From the NCBI GenBank assembly GCA_946479475.1, contig CAMLGG010000300.1, positions 1 to 6,189 of the forward strand: a stretch of 6,189 bases of DNA, written 5' to 3'. This DNA is from an uncultured Ideonella sp. GTDB lineage: Bacteria > Pseudomonadota > Gammaproteobacteria > Burkholderiales > Burkholderiaceae. Each line of letters begins with the position of its first letter. Position 1 is the stretch's first letter. The notes beneath the pieces were generated by a model, which was not told the DNA's origin, made no database searches, and was given only the letters and a program-made list of their open reading frames with translations. Shown here in pieces: positions 1 to 6,189 of this stretch. The translations under genes were made by a program, and so were the position numbers.

Positions 1-158
1 CCCTCCAGGCGGTTGGGCGCAGCAGCCTCCCAGGATCACGCCGCTGCACGAAGTTGTTGTGGATGTGCCAGCCCATTATCAGCAGGCGCCTCCCGCCGAC
101 AACCGCAAAACGTGGCGTTCGTCGGCGCGAAGGCGCCGCTCGTCGTGCCCGAGGCGCG
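1..158. other. Intergenic tail downstream of mnmE
   Basis: No recognisable gene lies here. On the minus strand an ATG at 76-74 opens a frame that stays open to the window edge (25 codons, beginning MGWHIHNNFVQ). A GGGAGG stands 12 bases upstream of that ATG, which is rather far for a Shine-Dalgarno sequence. The peptide matches nothing I recognise and is too short to call a gene. The segment also holds the GC-rich hairpin listed separately at 123-138. Confidence 0.5.
123..138 (-). terminator. Weak candidate terminator hairpin behind mnmE
   Basis: On the minus strand CGGCGC and GCGCCG form a perfect 6-bp stem with a CTTC loop, starting about 20 bases past the mnmE TAG stop. There is no immediate U-tract: the first run of four T lies about 14 bases further on. 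It could be a weak terminator, a 3' end stabiliser of the mnmE mRNA, or chance in GC-rich DNA. Confidence 0.3.
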
Positions 159-1565
159 CTACTTTCCGATGCAGAAGCGGCTGAAGATCTCGCCCAGCAG
201 GTCGTCGGCGCTGAAGGCCCCGGTGATGCGCTGGAGTGCCTCGTGGGCCAGGCGCAGCTCCTCGGCGAAGAGGTCGAGGGCGGCGTCGGCCTGGGCGGCG
301 TGCTCAGCCGCCCAGGCCAGGTGCCCTTCGGCTTCCCGCAGGGCCTGGACATGCCGGGTGCGCGCGATGAAAAGGCCCTCTGCAGAGGCGACGCCGCCGG
401 CTCGCTCGAGCAGGGTTTCGCGCAGCGCCTCGAGGCCCGCGCCGCTGCGGGCGGACAGGCGCAGCCCCGGACGGGCCTGCTCGAACTCGCCCGGCGCCGC
501 TTGTGCGGCCAGGTCGGCCTTGTTGAAGACGTGCAGCAGCCGCGCCGGGTCGACGCTCTGCAGGCGCTCGGCGATGGCCGCGTCGGCCGCCTGGTAGGCC
601 GGTTCGTCGACGCGCGTCAGGTCGTGCAGGAACAGCACGGCGTCGGCGCCCGCGATGGCCTCCCAGCTGCGTGCGATGCCGATGCGCTCGACCTCGTCGG
701 CCGCGGACTCCGCTCGGAGTCCGGCGGTGTCGGTGACATGCACCGGCACGCCGTGGATCTGGATCGTCTCGCTGACCCGGTCGCGCGTGGTGCCGGCGAT
801 CGGGGTGACGATGGCCAGCTCGGCGCCGGCGAGGGCATTGAGCAGCGAGCTCTTGCCCACGTTGGGCTGGCCGGCGAGCACCACGCGCAGGCCCTCGCGC
901 AGGAGCGCGCCTTGGCGAGTACGCGCGAGGAGCTCGGCCAGGCGCGCCTGCAGGCCGGCCAGCTGGCCGCGCGCGTCGGCCTTTTCGAGGAAGTCGATCT
1001 CCTCTTCCGGGAAGTCCAGCGTGGCCTCGACGAGCATGCGCAGCCGCACGATGCCCTCGGCCAGCGCATCCACCTGGACCGAGAAGGCACCGGCCAGCGA
1101 GCGGCTGGCCGAGCGGGCCGCGGCCTCGGTGCTGGCGTCGATGAGGTCGGCCACCGCCTCGGCCTGGGCCAGGTCGAGCTTGTCGTTCAGGAAGGCGCGC
1201 TGGGTGAACTCGCCCGGCTCGGCCAGGCGCAGGCGCGCGAGGCCGGCCTCCGGCGCGAGCTCCAGGCAGCGCGCGAGCAGCAGCTGCAGCACCACCGGGC
1301 CGCCGTGGGCCTGCAGCTCCAGCACGTCCTCGCCGGTGTACGAATGCGGCGCCGGGAAGTACAGCGCCAGCCCCTGGTCGATCGGCTGGCCGTGGGCGTC
1401 GAGGAAGGGGCCGTAATGCGCGCGGCGGGGTGCCAGCGTGGCGCCGGTCAAGCGCAAGGCCAGCGCAGCCAGGCCGGAGCCGGACACGCGCACGATGCCG
1501 ACCGCGCCCCTTCCGGGGGCGGTGGCGATGGCGACGATGGGGTCCTGGTGGTGGCCGAGCAGCAC
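159..1565 (-). CDS. mnmE: tRNA uridine-5-carboxymethylaminomethyl modification GTPase MnmE
   Basis: MnmE (TrmE), 468 aa, is a cytosolic GTPase. With MnmG it installs the (carboxymethyl)aminomethyl group at C5 of wobble uridine 34 in certain tRNAs, using a folate one-carbon donor. The N-terminal tetrahydrofolate-binding domain opens with the family signature [17 protein letters not shown] (about 13-29). A helical domain follows, interrupted by the inserted G domain: P-loop GQPNVGKSS (232-240), switch I TTRD (259-262), DTAG (279-282), NKAD (348-351) and SAR (371-373). The protein ends in FCIGK with the conserved Cys at 465. Length is normal for the family (E. coli 454). The start is GTG; the alignable family sequence begins only about eight residues later, and no other start fits. 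The stop is TAG. It follows yidC on the same strand after a 230-base gap, so it may have its own promoter or depend on readthrough. Confidence 0.97.
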   Translation of the reverse strand: MLLGHHQDPIVAIATAPGRGAVGIVRVSGSGLAALALRLTGATLAPRRAHYGPFLDAHGQPIDQGLALYFPAPHSYTGEDVLELQAHGGPVVLQLLLARCLELAPEAGLARLRLAEPGEFTQRAFLNDKLDLAQAEAVADLIDASTEAAARSASRSLAGAFSVQVDALAEGIVRLRMLVEATLDFPEEEIDFLEKADARGQLAGLQARLAELLARTRQGALLREGLRVVLAGQPNVGKSSLLNALAGAELAIVTPIAGTTRDRVSETIQIHGVPVHVTDTAGLRAESAADEVERIGIARSWEAIAGADAVLFLHDLTRVDEPAYQAADAAIAERLQSVDPARLLHVFNKADLAAQAAPGEFEQARPGLRLSARSGAGLEALRETLLERAGGVASAEGLFIARTRHVQALREAEGHLAWAAEHAAQADAALDLFAEELRLAHEALQRITGAFSADDLLGEIFSRFCIGK

Positions 1566-1795
1566 GGTGCCGGCGATTGTCCCCGAGCGCCGGGGCTCGC
1601 TCGAGGGGAAGGCATTGGCGCGGGGGGAGCGTCGATCGCTGGCCGTCGCCGGCCCCGATCGATCACTCGCTGCCCGAGGAACTGGGCTGGCCCCGCGGCT
1701 GCATGATCGTCCGCCGCGGCCGCCGGCTGAAGACCGGAACGATCAACAAAGGTCCTGCCCCGGTAACGACCGTGGCAGATGTCACGCCGGGCGCT
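1566..1795. other. yidC-mnmE intergenic region
   Basis: This is a 230-base gap between two leftward genes. It contains the yidC terminator candidate at 1755-1778. It also holds a strong hairpin immediately upstream of mnmE: CCCCGAGCG at 1581-1589 pairs with CGCTC (1598-1602) and GGGG (1605-1608), with a two-base bulge and an 8-base loop. The hairpin ends 15 bases before the GTG and has no U-tract. A GACAAT at 1581-1576 (minus) could be a -10 element, but the sequence 17 bases upstream is a poor -35. I see no convincing mnmE promoter, Shine-Dalgarno sequence or ORF. Confidence 0.55.
1755..1778 (-). terminator. Candidate Rho-independent terminator after yidC
   Basis: On the minus strand CTGCC-A-CGG and CCG-G-GGCAG form an 8-bp stem with one A/G mismatch and the loop TCGTTA, starting 17 bases after the yidC TGA. 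The tail reads GACCTTTGTTG, a modest T-rich stretch rather than a true U-tract. It is well placed to end the rpmH-rnpA-yidD-yidC transcript, perhaps incompletely, which would leave some readthrough into mnmE. Confidence 0.5.
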
Positions 1796-3502
1796 TCAGC
1801 TGACGCCCAGGCGCTTGTTGATGAACCACTGCTGGGCAATCGAGAGCAGGTTGTTCGTCAGCCAGTACAGCACCAGGCCGGAGGGGAAGAAGAAGAACAT
1901 GAAGCTGAAGGCCAGCGGCATGATCCACATCATCCGCGCCTGGACAGGGTCCGGCGCCTTCGGGCCCAGGGCCACCTGCAGCAGGCTGGAGGCGGTCATC
2001 AGTGCCGGCAGGATGAACAGCGGGTCCTTGGCCGAAAGGTCGTGGATCCAGCCCAGCCAGGGCGCGCCGCGCATCTCCACCGAGGCCAGCAGCACCCAGT
2101 ACAGCGAGATGAAGAAGGGCATCTGCACCACGATGGGCAGGCAGCCGCCCAGCGGGTTGATCTTCTCCTCGCGGTAGATGCGCATCATCTCCTGCTGCAT
2201 CTCCTGCGGCTTGTCCTTCAGGCGTTCGCGCATCTCCATGATGCGCGGGTTCACGGCGCGCATCTTGGCCTGCGAGCGGTAGGCGCTGGCGTTGAGCCAG
2301 TAGAAGAGGATCTTCAGCAGCACCACCAGGGCGATGATGGCCCAGCCCCAGTTGCCCAGCAGGCCATGCAGATGGTCCAGCAGCCAGAACAGCGGCTTGG
2401 CGATGACCGTCAGGTGGCCGTAGTCCTTGACCAGCTCGAGTCCAGGGGCGATCTTCTCGAGCTTCTTCTCGTCCTGCGGGCCGGCGTAGAGCGTGGCCTG
2501 GTGCGACACCGTCGCGCCCGGCGCCACGGTGCCGAGGGGCTGCACCATCGCGACCGTGTAGTCGTTGCCGACCTTGCCGGTGACGAAGTCGCGCTGGGTA
2601 CCGGCGGGCAGCAGCCAGGCGCTGGTGAAGTAGTGCTGGATCATCGCCACCCAGCCGTCGGTGCTGGTGCGCTCGTGCTCGGCCGCCTCGTTGCCGCGCT
2701 TGTCGATCTCCTTGAAGTCCACCTTCTGGAACTTCTTGGCATCGGTGTAGATGGCCGGGCCGGTGTAGGTGAAGCCGGTGGACGAGAACATCGAGGTCGA
2801 CTGCCCCTCGGGCGGCGTACCGTCACGCAGCAGCTGCAGGTACAGCTGCGGCGTCATCGGCGCGCCCGACACGTTGGTCAGCTCGTGCTGCACGCCGATG
2901 GTGTAGTCGCCGCGCCTGAACGTGTAGCTCTTGACCAGCTTCGCTCCGCCGATCTCGGGCGACTCGAAGCGGACGACCACCTCGTTGGCGCCTTCCTTCA
3001 GGCTGCGCTCGCCGGGCAGCACGCTGAAGGCGCTCAGGTGCCGAGGCAGCAACGCAGCGCCGGGCGCGGGGTTGATGAGTCCGGTCTGGGCCAGGTAGTG
3101 GCGGCTGGCGCTCTGGTCGAACAACGTGACCGGCCTGGCGGGGTCGATGGCGTCCGGATAGGCCTTGAGCTCGAGGTGGACCAGCGTGGCGCCGGTGCTG
3201 TCGATCGTCGCCTTGAACAGGTCCGTCTCGACGTTGACCATCTCGCCCGCCGGCGCGCCGGCGGCAGCCCCTGGGGCGGCCGGCACCGCCGCGGTGCCCG
3301 GCAAGGCACTCGTGCCGGACGCCGCCGGCACGCTGGCAACCGCCCCGGCGCTGGCGCCGGGGGCCGCAGTGGCGGGAGCCGGCTCGCTGATGGGCGCGCC
3401 GAACAGCGTCGGGTGCCCGTTGTGCTTGTTCCACCCGTCGTAGAGGAAGACGAGCGACATGATGAACACCACCCAAAGCAGGGTGCGGCGCATATCGGTC
3501 AT
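1796..3502 (-). CDS. yidC: Membrane protein insertase YidC
   Basis: YidC/Oxa1/Alb3-family insertase, 568 aa. It inserts and folds inner-membrane proteins, alone or with SecYEG. TM1 is at about 7-22, followed by a low-complexity Ala/Pro/Gly linker (about 38-87) and the large periplasmic P1 beta domain (about 88-350). The conserved hydrophobic core has TM2 at about 370-402 and further segments at about 455-475, 495-513 and 525-552. The first cytoplasmic loop carries the [10 protein letters not shown] motif (412-421), whose Arg 415 probably corresponds to the hydrophilic-groove Arg of E. coli. The [10 protein letters not shown] motif (448-457) precedes TM3. I chose the ATG at 3502 because MTDMRRT matches the usual proteobacterial N-terminus; an 84-codon upstream extension in the same frame lies inside yidD and rnpA territory and lacks membrane character. 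The start overlaps the yidD stop as ATGA, with no clear Shine-Dalgarno sequence, suggesting coupled translation. The stop is TGA. Confidence 0.97.
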   Translation of the reverse strand: MTDMRRTLLWVVFIMSLVFLYDGWNKHNGHPTLFGAPISEPAPATAAPGASAGAVASVPAASGTSALPGTAAVPAAPGAAAGAPAGEMVNVETDLFKATIDSTGATLVHLELKAYPDAIDPARPVTLFDQSASRHYLAQTGLINPAPGAALLPRHLSAFSVLPGERSLKEGANEVVVRFESPEIGGAKLVKSYTFRRGDYTIGVQHELTNVSGAPMTPQLYLQLLRDGTPPEGQSTSMFSSTGFTYTGPAIYTDAKKFQKVDFKEIDKRGNEAAEHERTSTDGWVAMIQHYFTSAWLLPAGTQRDFVTGKVGNDYTVAMVQPLGTVAPGATVSHQATLYAGPQDEKKLEKIAPGLELVKDYGHLTVIAKPLFWLLDHLHGLLGNWGWAIIALVVLLKILFYWLNASAYRSQAKMRAVNPRIMEMRERLKDKPQEMQQEMMRIYREEKINPLGGCLPIVVQMPFFISLYWVLLASVEMRGAPWLGWIHDLSAKDPLFILPALMTASSLLQVALGPKAPDPVQARMMWIMPLAFSFMFFFFPSGLVLYWLTNNLLSIAQQWFINKRLGVS

Positions 3503-3867
3503 GGCTGGGGCCTGGAAGGCATCTGGAGGTTCGGGGGCGTCGGGCCGGAGGCCTCTTGCGCCGGTGACTGCGTGGCACCGGGCAGCAGCCGGCTGAACAG
3601 GCGGGGGCGCTCCAGCGGCACCGGATCGCAACCGCCGGCGCACCAGGGATGGCAGCGCAGGACGCGGGCGACGGTGAGACAGGAGCCGGCGAGGGCGCCG
3701 TGGCGTTGCAGGGCCTCGATGCCGTAGACGGAGCAGGTCGGAGCGAAACGGCACTGGCTGCCGAGCCAGGGGCTGAGCAGCAGCCGGTAGGCGCGCAGCA
3801 GGCCGATCAGCACGCGCCGGGGTGCTTGCGCCCAGCCGGGCGAGGCGGGAGGGCGGGGCGCGCTCAT
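3499..3867 (-). CDS. yidD: Membrane protein insertion efficiency factor YidD
   Basis: YidD, 122 aa, is a small, probably inner-membrane-attached protein that aids YidC-dependent insertion; its exact mechanism is not settled. After a short Pro-rich N-terminus come an amphipathic helix (about 17-33) and the family signature: [16 protein letters not shown] (31-46), [10 protein letters not shown] (48-57) and [14 protein letters not shown] (71-84). The conserved cysteines at 39, 45, 72, 76 and 80 are present. The last 30 or so residues are Pro/Gly/Ser-rich and look variable. The ATG at 3867 was chosen over an in-frame extension to 4005 because the family begins near here and because this ATG overlaps the rnpA TGA as ATGA. 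The 3' end overlaps yidC in the same way. No Shine-Dalgarno sequence is visible, so expression probably relies on coupling to rnpA. Confidence 0.94.
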   Translation of the reverse strand: MSAPRPPASPGWAQAPRRVLIGLLRAYRLLLSPWLGSQCRFAPTCSVYGIEALQRHGALAGSCLTVARVLRCHPWCAGGCDPVPLERPRLFSRLLPGATQSPAQEASGPTPPNLQMPSRPQP

Positions 3868-4376
3868 CGAGGACGCCGCGGCAGCGGATTCGCCGCGCGG
3901 GTGAAAAGCAGCTCGATCTCGTCGTGCGCCGTCTGGCGAAGCGGATCCGATGCCGGGCTGGGGAAGGCCTGGCGGTCGAAGCCCTGCCGCAGGCGCACGA
4001 CCCACAGGCCCGCCGGCAAGCGGCTGGCGTGACGCGCCATGGCGGCGCGAAGCTGGCGCTTGATCAAGTTGCGAGTGACTGCTCGCTTGGCATGCCGCTT
4101 GGGCACGACGAGGCCCAGCCAGTGCCCGGAAGCACCGGCTGCGTCGCCTGGCCTTGACGATTCATCCACAAGGGCTTGACCGCGGTCAGGGCAGCCTGTG
4201 GATAAGTCTGGTGAAACAGGCGGGACAACCGCTTCGCGGCCCGCCGTTTGCTGCGCGGAGCGGCCGCGCGAAGGCCCGCCGGACACGTGGTGAACGGCGA
4301 AGTGAGCACTTCGCGAACAAGGCGGCGTCGCGAGCACGCGTTCGAAATCGGCCGGTCGCACGATGCGGCCGATCAT
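3864..4376 (-). CDS. rnpA: Ribonuclease P protein component
   Basis: RnpA, 170 aa, is the protein subunit of RNase P, which binds the catalytic RNA and helps process the 5' ends of pre-tRNAs. The N-terminus [15 protein letters not shown] and HFAVHHV (25-31) match the first helix and strand. [10 protein letters not shown] (85-94) resumes the fold, and the basic RNR-type motif [14 protein letters not shown] (97-110) is present. The C-terminus is Arg-rich. The protein is about 50 residues longer than E. coli RnpA (119 aa); most of the excess is a Gly/Pro/Ser-rich, probably disordered insertion at about 33-84 between early strands. The DNA for this insertion contains two inverted DnaA-box-like sites. 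The start at 4376, 10 bases after the rpmH stop, fits the family; a 22-codon upstream extension would run into rpmH in another frame. There is no clear Shine-Dalgarno sequence. The stop overlaps the yidD ATG. Confidence 0.93.
   Translation of the reverse strand: MIGRIVRPADFERVLATPPCSRSAHFAVHHVSGGPSRGRSAQQTAGREAVVPPVSPDLSTGCPDRGQALVDESSRPGDAAGASGHWLGLVVPKRHAKRAVTRNLIKRQLRAAMARHASRLPAGLWVVRLRQGFDRQAFPSPASDPLRQTAHDEIELLFTRAANPLPRRPR
4162..4170 (+). promoter_or_regulatory. DnaA-box-like site inside rnpA (TCATCCACA)
   Basis: TCATCCACA matches the consensus TTATCCACA at eight of nine positions. Alone it could be chance. It gains weight because it faces the perfect box at 4197-4205 in inverted orientation across a 12-bp palindrome. 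Confidence 0.4.
4177..4188. repeat. Perfect 12-bp palindrome between two DnaA boxes
   Basis: TGACCGCGGTCA equals its own reverse complement. Its centre (4182.5) lies one base from the centre of symmetry of the flanking inverted ATCCACA/TGTGGAT arms (4164-4170 and 4197-4203). It falls inside the extra segment of rnpA. It could be a binding site for a dimeric protein or part of a cruciform or RNA hairpin; no known operator is recognised. Confidence 0.6.
4197..4205 (-). promoter_or_regulatory. Perfect DnaA box inside rnpA
   Basis: The minus strand reads TTATCCACA, a full match to the R1-type DnaA box. In the rnpA frame it is codons 58-60, TTA-TCC-ACA. TTA (Leu) and ACA (Thr) do not occur in the visible 430 codons of dnaA, so the box is not what ordinary codon use would produce. 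The site is about 690 bases from the dnaA start. Confidence 0.65.
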
Positions 4377-4386
4377 GGCGTGTGCG

Positions 4387-4524
4387 TCAGACCTGGGACA
4401 GCTTCTTGCGGCCCTTGGCGCGGCGCGCGTTGATGACGGCACGGCCGCCGCGGGTCTTCATGCGGACGAGAAAGCCATGCGTACGGGCGCGGCGGACTTT
4501 GGAAGGCTGATAGGTGCGCTTCAT
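4387..4524 (-). CDS. rpmH: 50S ribosomal protein L34
   Basis: L34, 45 aa, is a small, very basic protein of the large ribosomal subunit that packs into 23S rRNA. The protein starts [18 protein letters not shown] and continues with [23 protein letters not shown], the almost invariant bacterial L34 pattern. Length is normal (E. coli 46 aa). The ATG at 4524 is fixed by the MKRTYQPS signature. No strong Shine-Dalgarno sequence precedes it. It is the first gene of the leftward rpmH-rnpA-yidD-yidC group, with rnpA starting 10 bases after its TGA. The promoter candidate at 4744-4772 would give a leader of about 210 bases. Confidence 0.98.
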   Translation of the reverse strand: MKRTYQPSKVRRARTHGFLVRMKTRGGRAVINARRAKGRKKLSQV

Positions 4525-4737
4525 GATAGCTAGCTGGTTGGAAAGGCCTCAAGGGCACAGGCCCCAGGGGAGCCTGGACATGCCGGCCACTCCAGGCCCC
4601 GTTCAACTGTCCGGGGCTGTTCAAGGCCGGCTCGAGGTCGAAAGCGCCGTCAAGTCATGCGCCCATGGCCGTTGAAGTACCGATCGAGGTACCCGCTTGG
4701 CCGCTGGCGCAGCGCTTCCGCTGCCCGATTCGGGAAA
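4525..4737 (-). other. Long structured leader upstream of rpmH
   Basis: If transcription starts near 4737, rpmH has an unusually long leader. It contains several inverted repeats: GTACC/GGTAC (4677-4681 with 4688-4692), GCCCC/GGGGC (4596-4600 with 4613-4617), GCCTGGA/TCCAGGC (4572-4578 with 4591-4597) and GGCCT/AGGCC (4545-4549 with 4559-4563). The second and third share bases 4596-4597, so they cannot both form fully. A 10-codon frame, MSRLPWGLCP, runs 4581-4549 with GGAG eight bases before its ATG and ends 24 bases before rpmH. No U-tract follows any of the stems. A regulatory role is inference only. Confidence 0.35.
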
Positions 4738-4743
4738 CCCACT

Positions 4744-4772
4744 ATTAGAGCAAAAAACGCTTGTCCAGTCAA
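4744..4772 (-). promoter_or_regulatory. Sigma-70-type promoter for rpmH operon
   Basis: On the minus strand a -35 TTGACT (4772-4767) and a -10 TCTAAT (4749-4744) are separated by exactly 17 bases, each matching consensus at five of six positions. The spacer is rich in T. Transcription would start near 4737 and read into rpmH, rnpA, yidD and yidC. It is the best promoter match I found in the window. Confidence 0.7.
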
Positions 4773-4807
4773 ACACTTGCACGGCAGTCCGCGGCTCCGC
4801 GCGGCCC

Positions 4808-4836
4808 TTGACCCTCGTCCAAAAACTGTGGATAAC
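4808..4836 (+). promoter_or_regulatory. Candidate dnaA promoter overlapped by a DnaA box
   Basis: A -35 TTGACC (4808-4813) stands 17 bases before a -10-like GATAAC (4831-4836, four of six). The perfect DnaA box at 4827-4835 covers most of this -10, so DnaA binding would block polymerase, in line with the known autorepression of dnaA in E. coli. It competes with the second -10 candidate listed at 4864-4869. Confidence 0.45.
4827..4835 (-). promoter_or_regulatory. Perfect DnaA box upstream of dnaA
   Basis: The plus strand reads TGTGGATAA, that is, TTATCCACA on the minus strand, a full consensus match located 62 bases before the dnaA ATG. It may serve dnaA autoregulation, origin function, or both. 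Confidence 0.75.
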
Positions 4837-4863
4837 CACCGCCTTCCTCGACCGAACCGTGCG

Positions 4864-4869
4864 TAGAAT
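4864..4869 (+). promoter_or_regulatory. Alternative dnaA -10 element TAGAAT
   Basis: TAGAAT matches TATAAT at five of six positions and would give a leader of about 20 bases for dnaA. No good -35 is seen 16-18 bases upstream. The perfect DnaA box lies 28 bases upstream of this element, roughly in the -35 to -50 area, where it could also affect transcription. Confidence 0.4.
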
Positions 4870-4888
4870 CCGGCCGCTCGAAAACGAC

Positions 4889-4897
4889 TTGTCCACA
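4889..4897 (+). promoter_or_regulatory. Variant DnaA box abutting the dnaA start codon
   Basis: TTGTCCACA differs from the consensus only at the third position and ends directly before the dnaA ATG, where a Shine-Dalgarno sequence is lacking. Bound DnaA could act as a transcriptional roadblock. The match could also be coincidental. Confidence 0.5.

Positions 4898-6189
<1,292 letters not shown>

Larger units (their letters stand above)
4525..4897. other. Divergent rpmH/dnaA intergenic region, candidate oriC-proximal region
   Basis: This 373-base divergent region separates rpmH and dnaA. In many betaproteobacteria the chromosomal origin lies beside dnaA, and the genes here point away from this gap as expected for genes near an origin. 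It contains one perfect DnaA box (4827-4835), one variant box next to the dnaA ATG (4889-4897) and the most AT-rich stretch of the window (about 4736-4776). Two boxes alone are few for a full origin; oriC may include the rnpA boxes or lie on the dnaA-dnaN side beyond the window. Confidence 0.45.

Noticed and set aside
58..66. TGTGGATGT resembling a DnaA box
   Set aside because: It matches at only seven of nine positions and is isolated.
54..1706. 550-codon plus-strand open frame across mnmE
   Set aside because: It lies antisense to mnmE, whose protein is unmistakable; long antisense frames are common in GC-rich coding DNA, and this product is a low-complexity Arg/Ala/Gly/Gln mix with no recognisable domain.
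1921..1929. TGATCCACA resembling a DnaA box
   Set aside because: It encodes ordinary residues of yidC (Met-Trp-Ile context), is far from dnaA and has no partner box; likely chance.
1430..3727. 765-codon plus-strand open frame across yidC and yidD
   Set aside because: It is antisense to yidC and yidD, with a biased His/Arg/Gln/Val-rich composition typical of shadow frames.
3503..3754. 84-codon N-terminal extension of yidC
   Set aside because: The extension overlaps yidD and lacks membrane-protein character; the family start MTDMRR and the ATGA junction fix the start at 3502.
3868..4005. 46-codon N-terminal extension of yidD
   Set aside because: It is coded inside rnpA, the family start lies near 3867, and the ATGA overlap supports the shorter form.
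4761..4769. TTGTCCAGT as a third intergenic DnaA box
   Set aside because: The last two bases miss the essential CACA end, and the site is within the rpmH promoter spacer and -35.

Overview
The window is high-GC (estimated by eye at about two thirds G+C, not counted) and carries the classic chromosomal block around dnaA: dnaA reads rightward, and rpmH, rnpA, yidD, yidC and mnmE read leftward. Gene order, protein sequences and base composition fit a betaproteobacterium of the order Burkholderiales, perhaps the Rubrivivax/Caldimonas/Comamonadaceae side. The genus is an inference from memory. All six genes are housekeeping genes. I see no mobile element, CRISPR array, tRNA, rRNA or accessory system.

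Layout from left to right. Positions 1-158 are a non-coding tail behind mnmE, with a GC-rich hairpin and a weak partial ORF running off the edge. 159-1565 (-) is mnmE (tRNA U34 modification GTPase) with a GTG start. 1566-1795 is a 230-base gap with a likely terminator behind yidC and a stable hairpin just upstream of mnmE. 1796-3502 (-) is yidC, 3499-3867 (-) yidD, 3864-4376 (-) rnpA and 4387-4524 (-) rpmH. 4525-4897 is the divergent rpmH/dnaA intergenic region with a good sigma-70 promoter for rpmH, candidate dnaA promoters and DnaA boxes. 4898-6189 (+) is dnaA, cut by the window end inside domain IV.

The genes form a functional series. L34 (rpmH) and the RNase P protein (rnpA) serve translation and tRNA maturation. 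YidD and YidC insert membrane proteins, MnmE modifies tRNA, and DnaA starts replication. rnpA-yidD and yidD-yidC are both joined by ATGA overlaps, rpmH-rnpA are 10 bases apart, and none of the downstream starts has a convincing Shine-Dalgarno sequence, so translational coupling is likely.

The most interesting signal is inside rnpA. Its protein carries an extra Gly/Pro/Ser-rich stretch (about residues 33-84). The DNA for it holds a perfect DnaA box and an 8/9 DnaA box in inverted orientation, placed almost symmetrically around a perfect 12-bp palindrome (4162-4205). The perfect box is spelled with codons TTA-TCC-ACA, using Leu and Thr codons absent from the visible part of dnaA. This suggests selection on the DNA rather than on the protein. 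Together with the perfect box upstream of dnaA and a variant box touching its ATG, it suggests that DnaA binding, for origin function, titration or autoregulation, spreads across rnpA-rpmH-dnaA.
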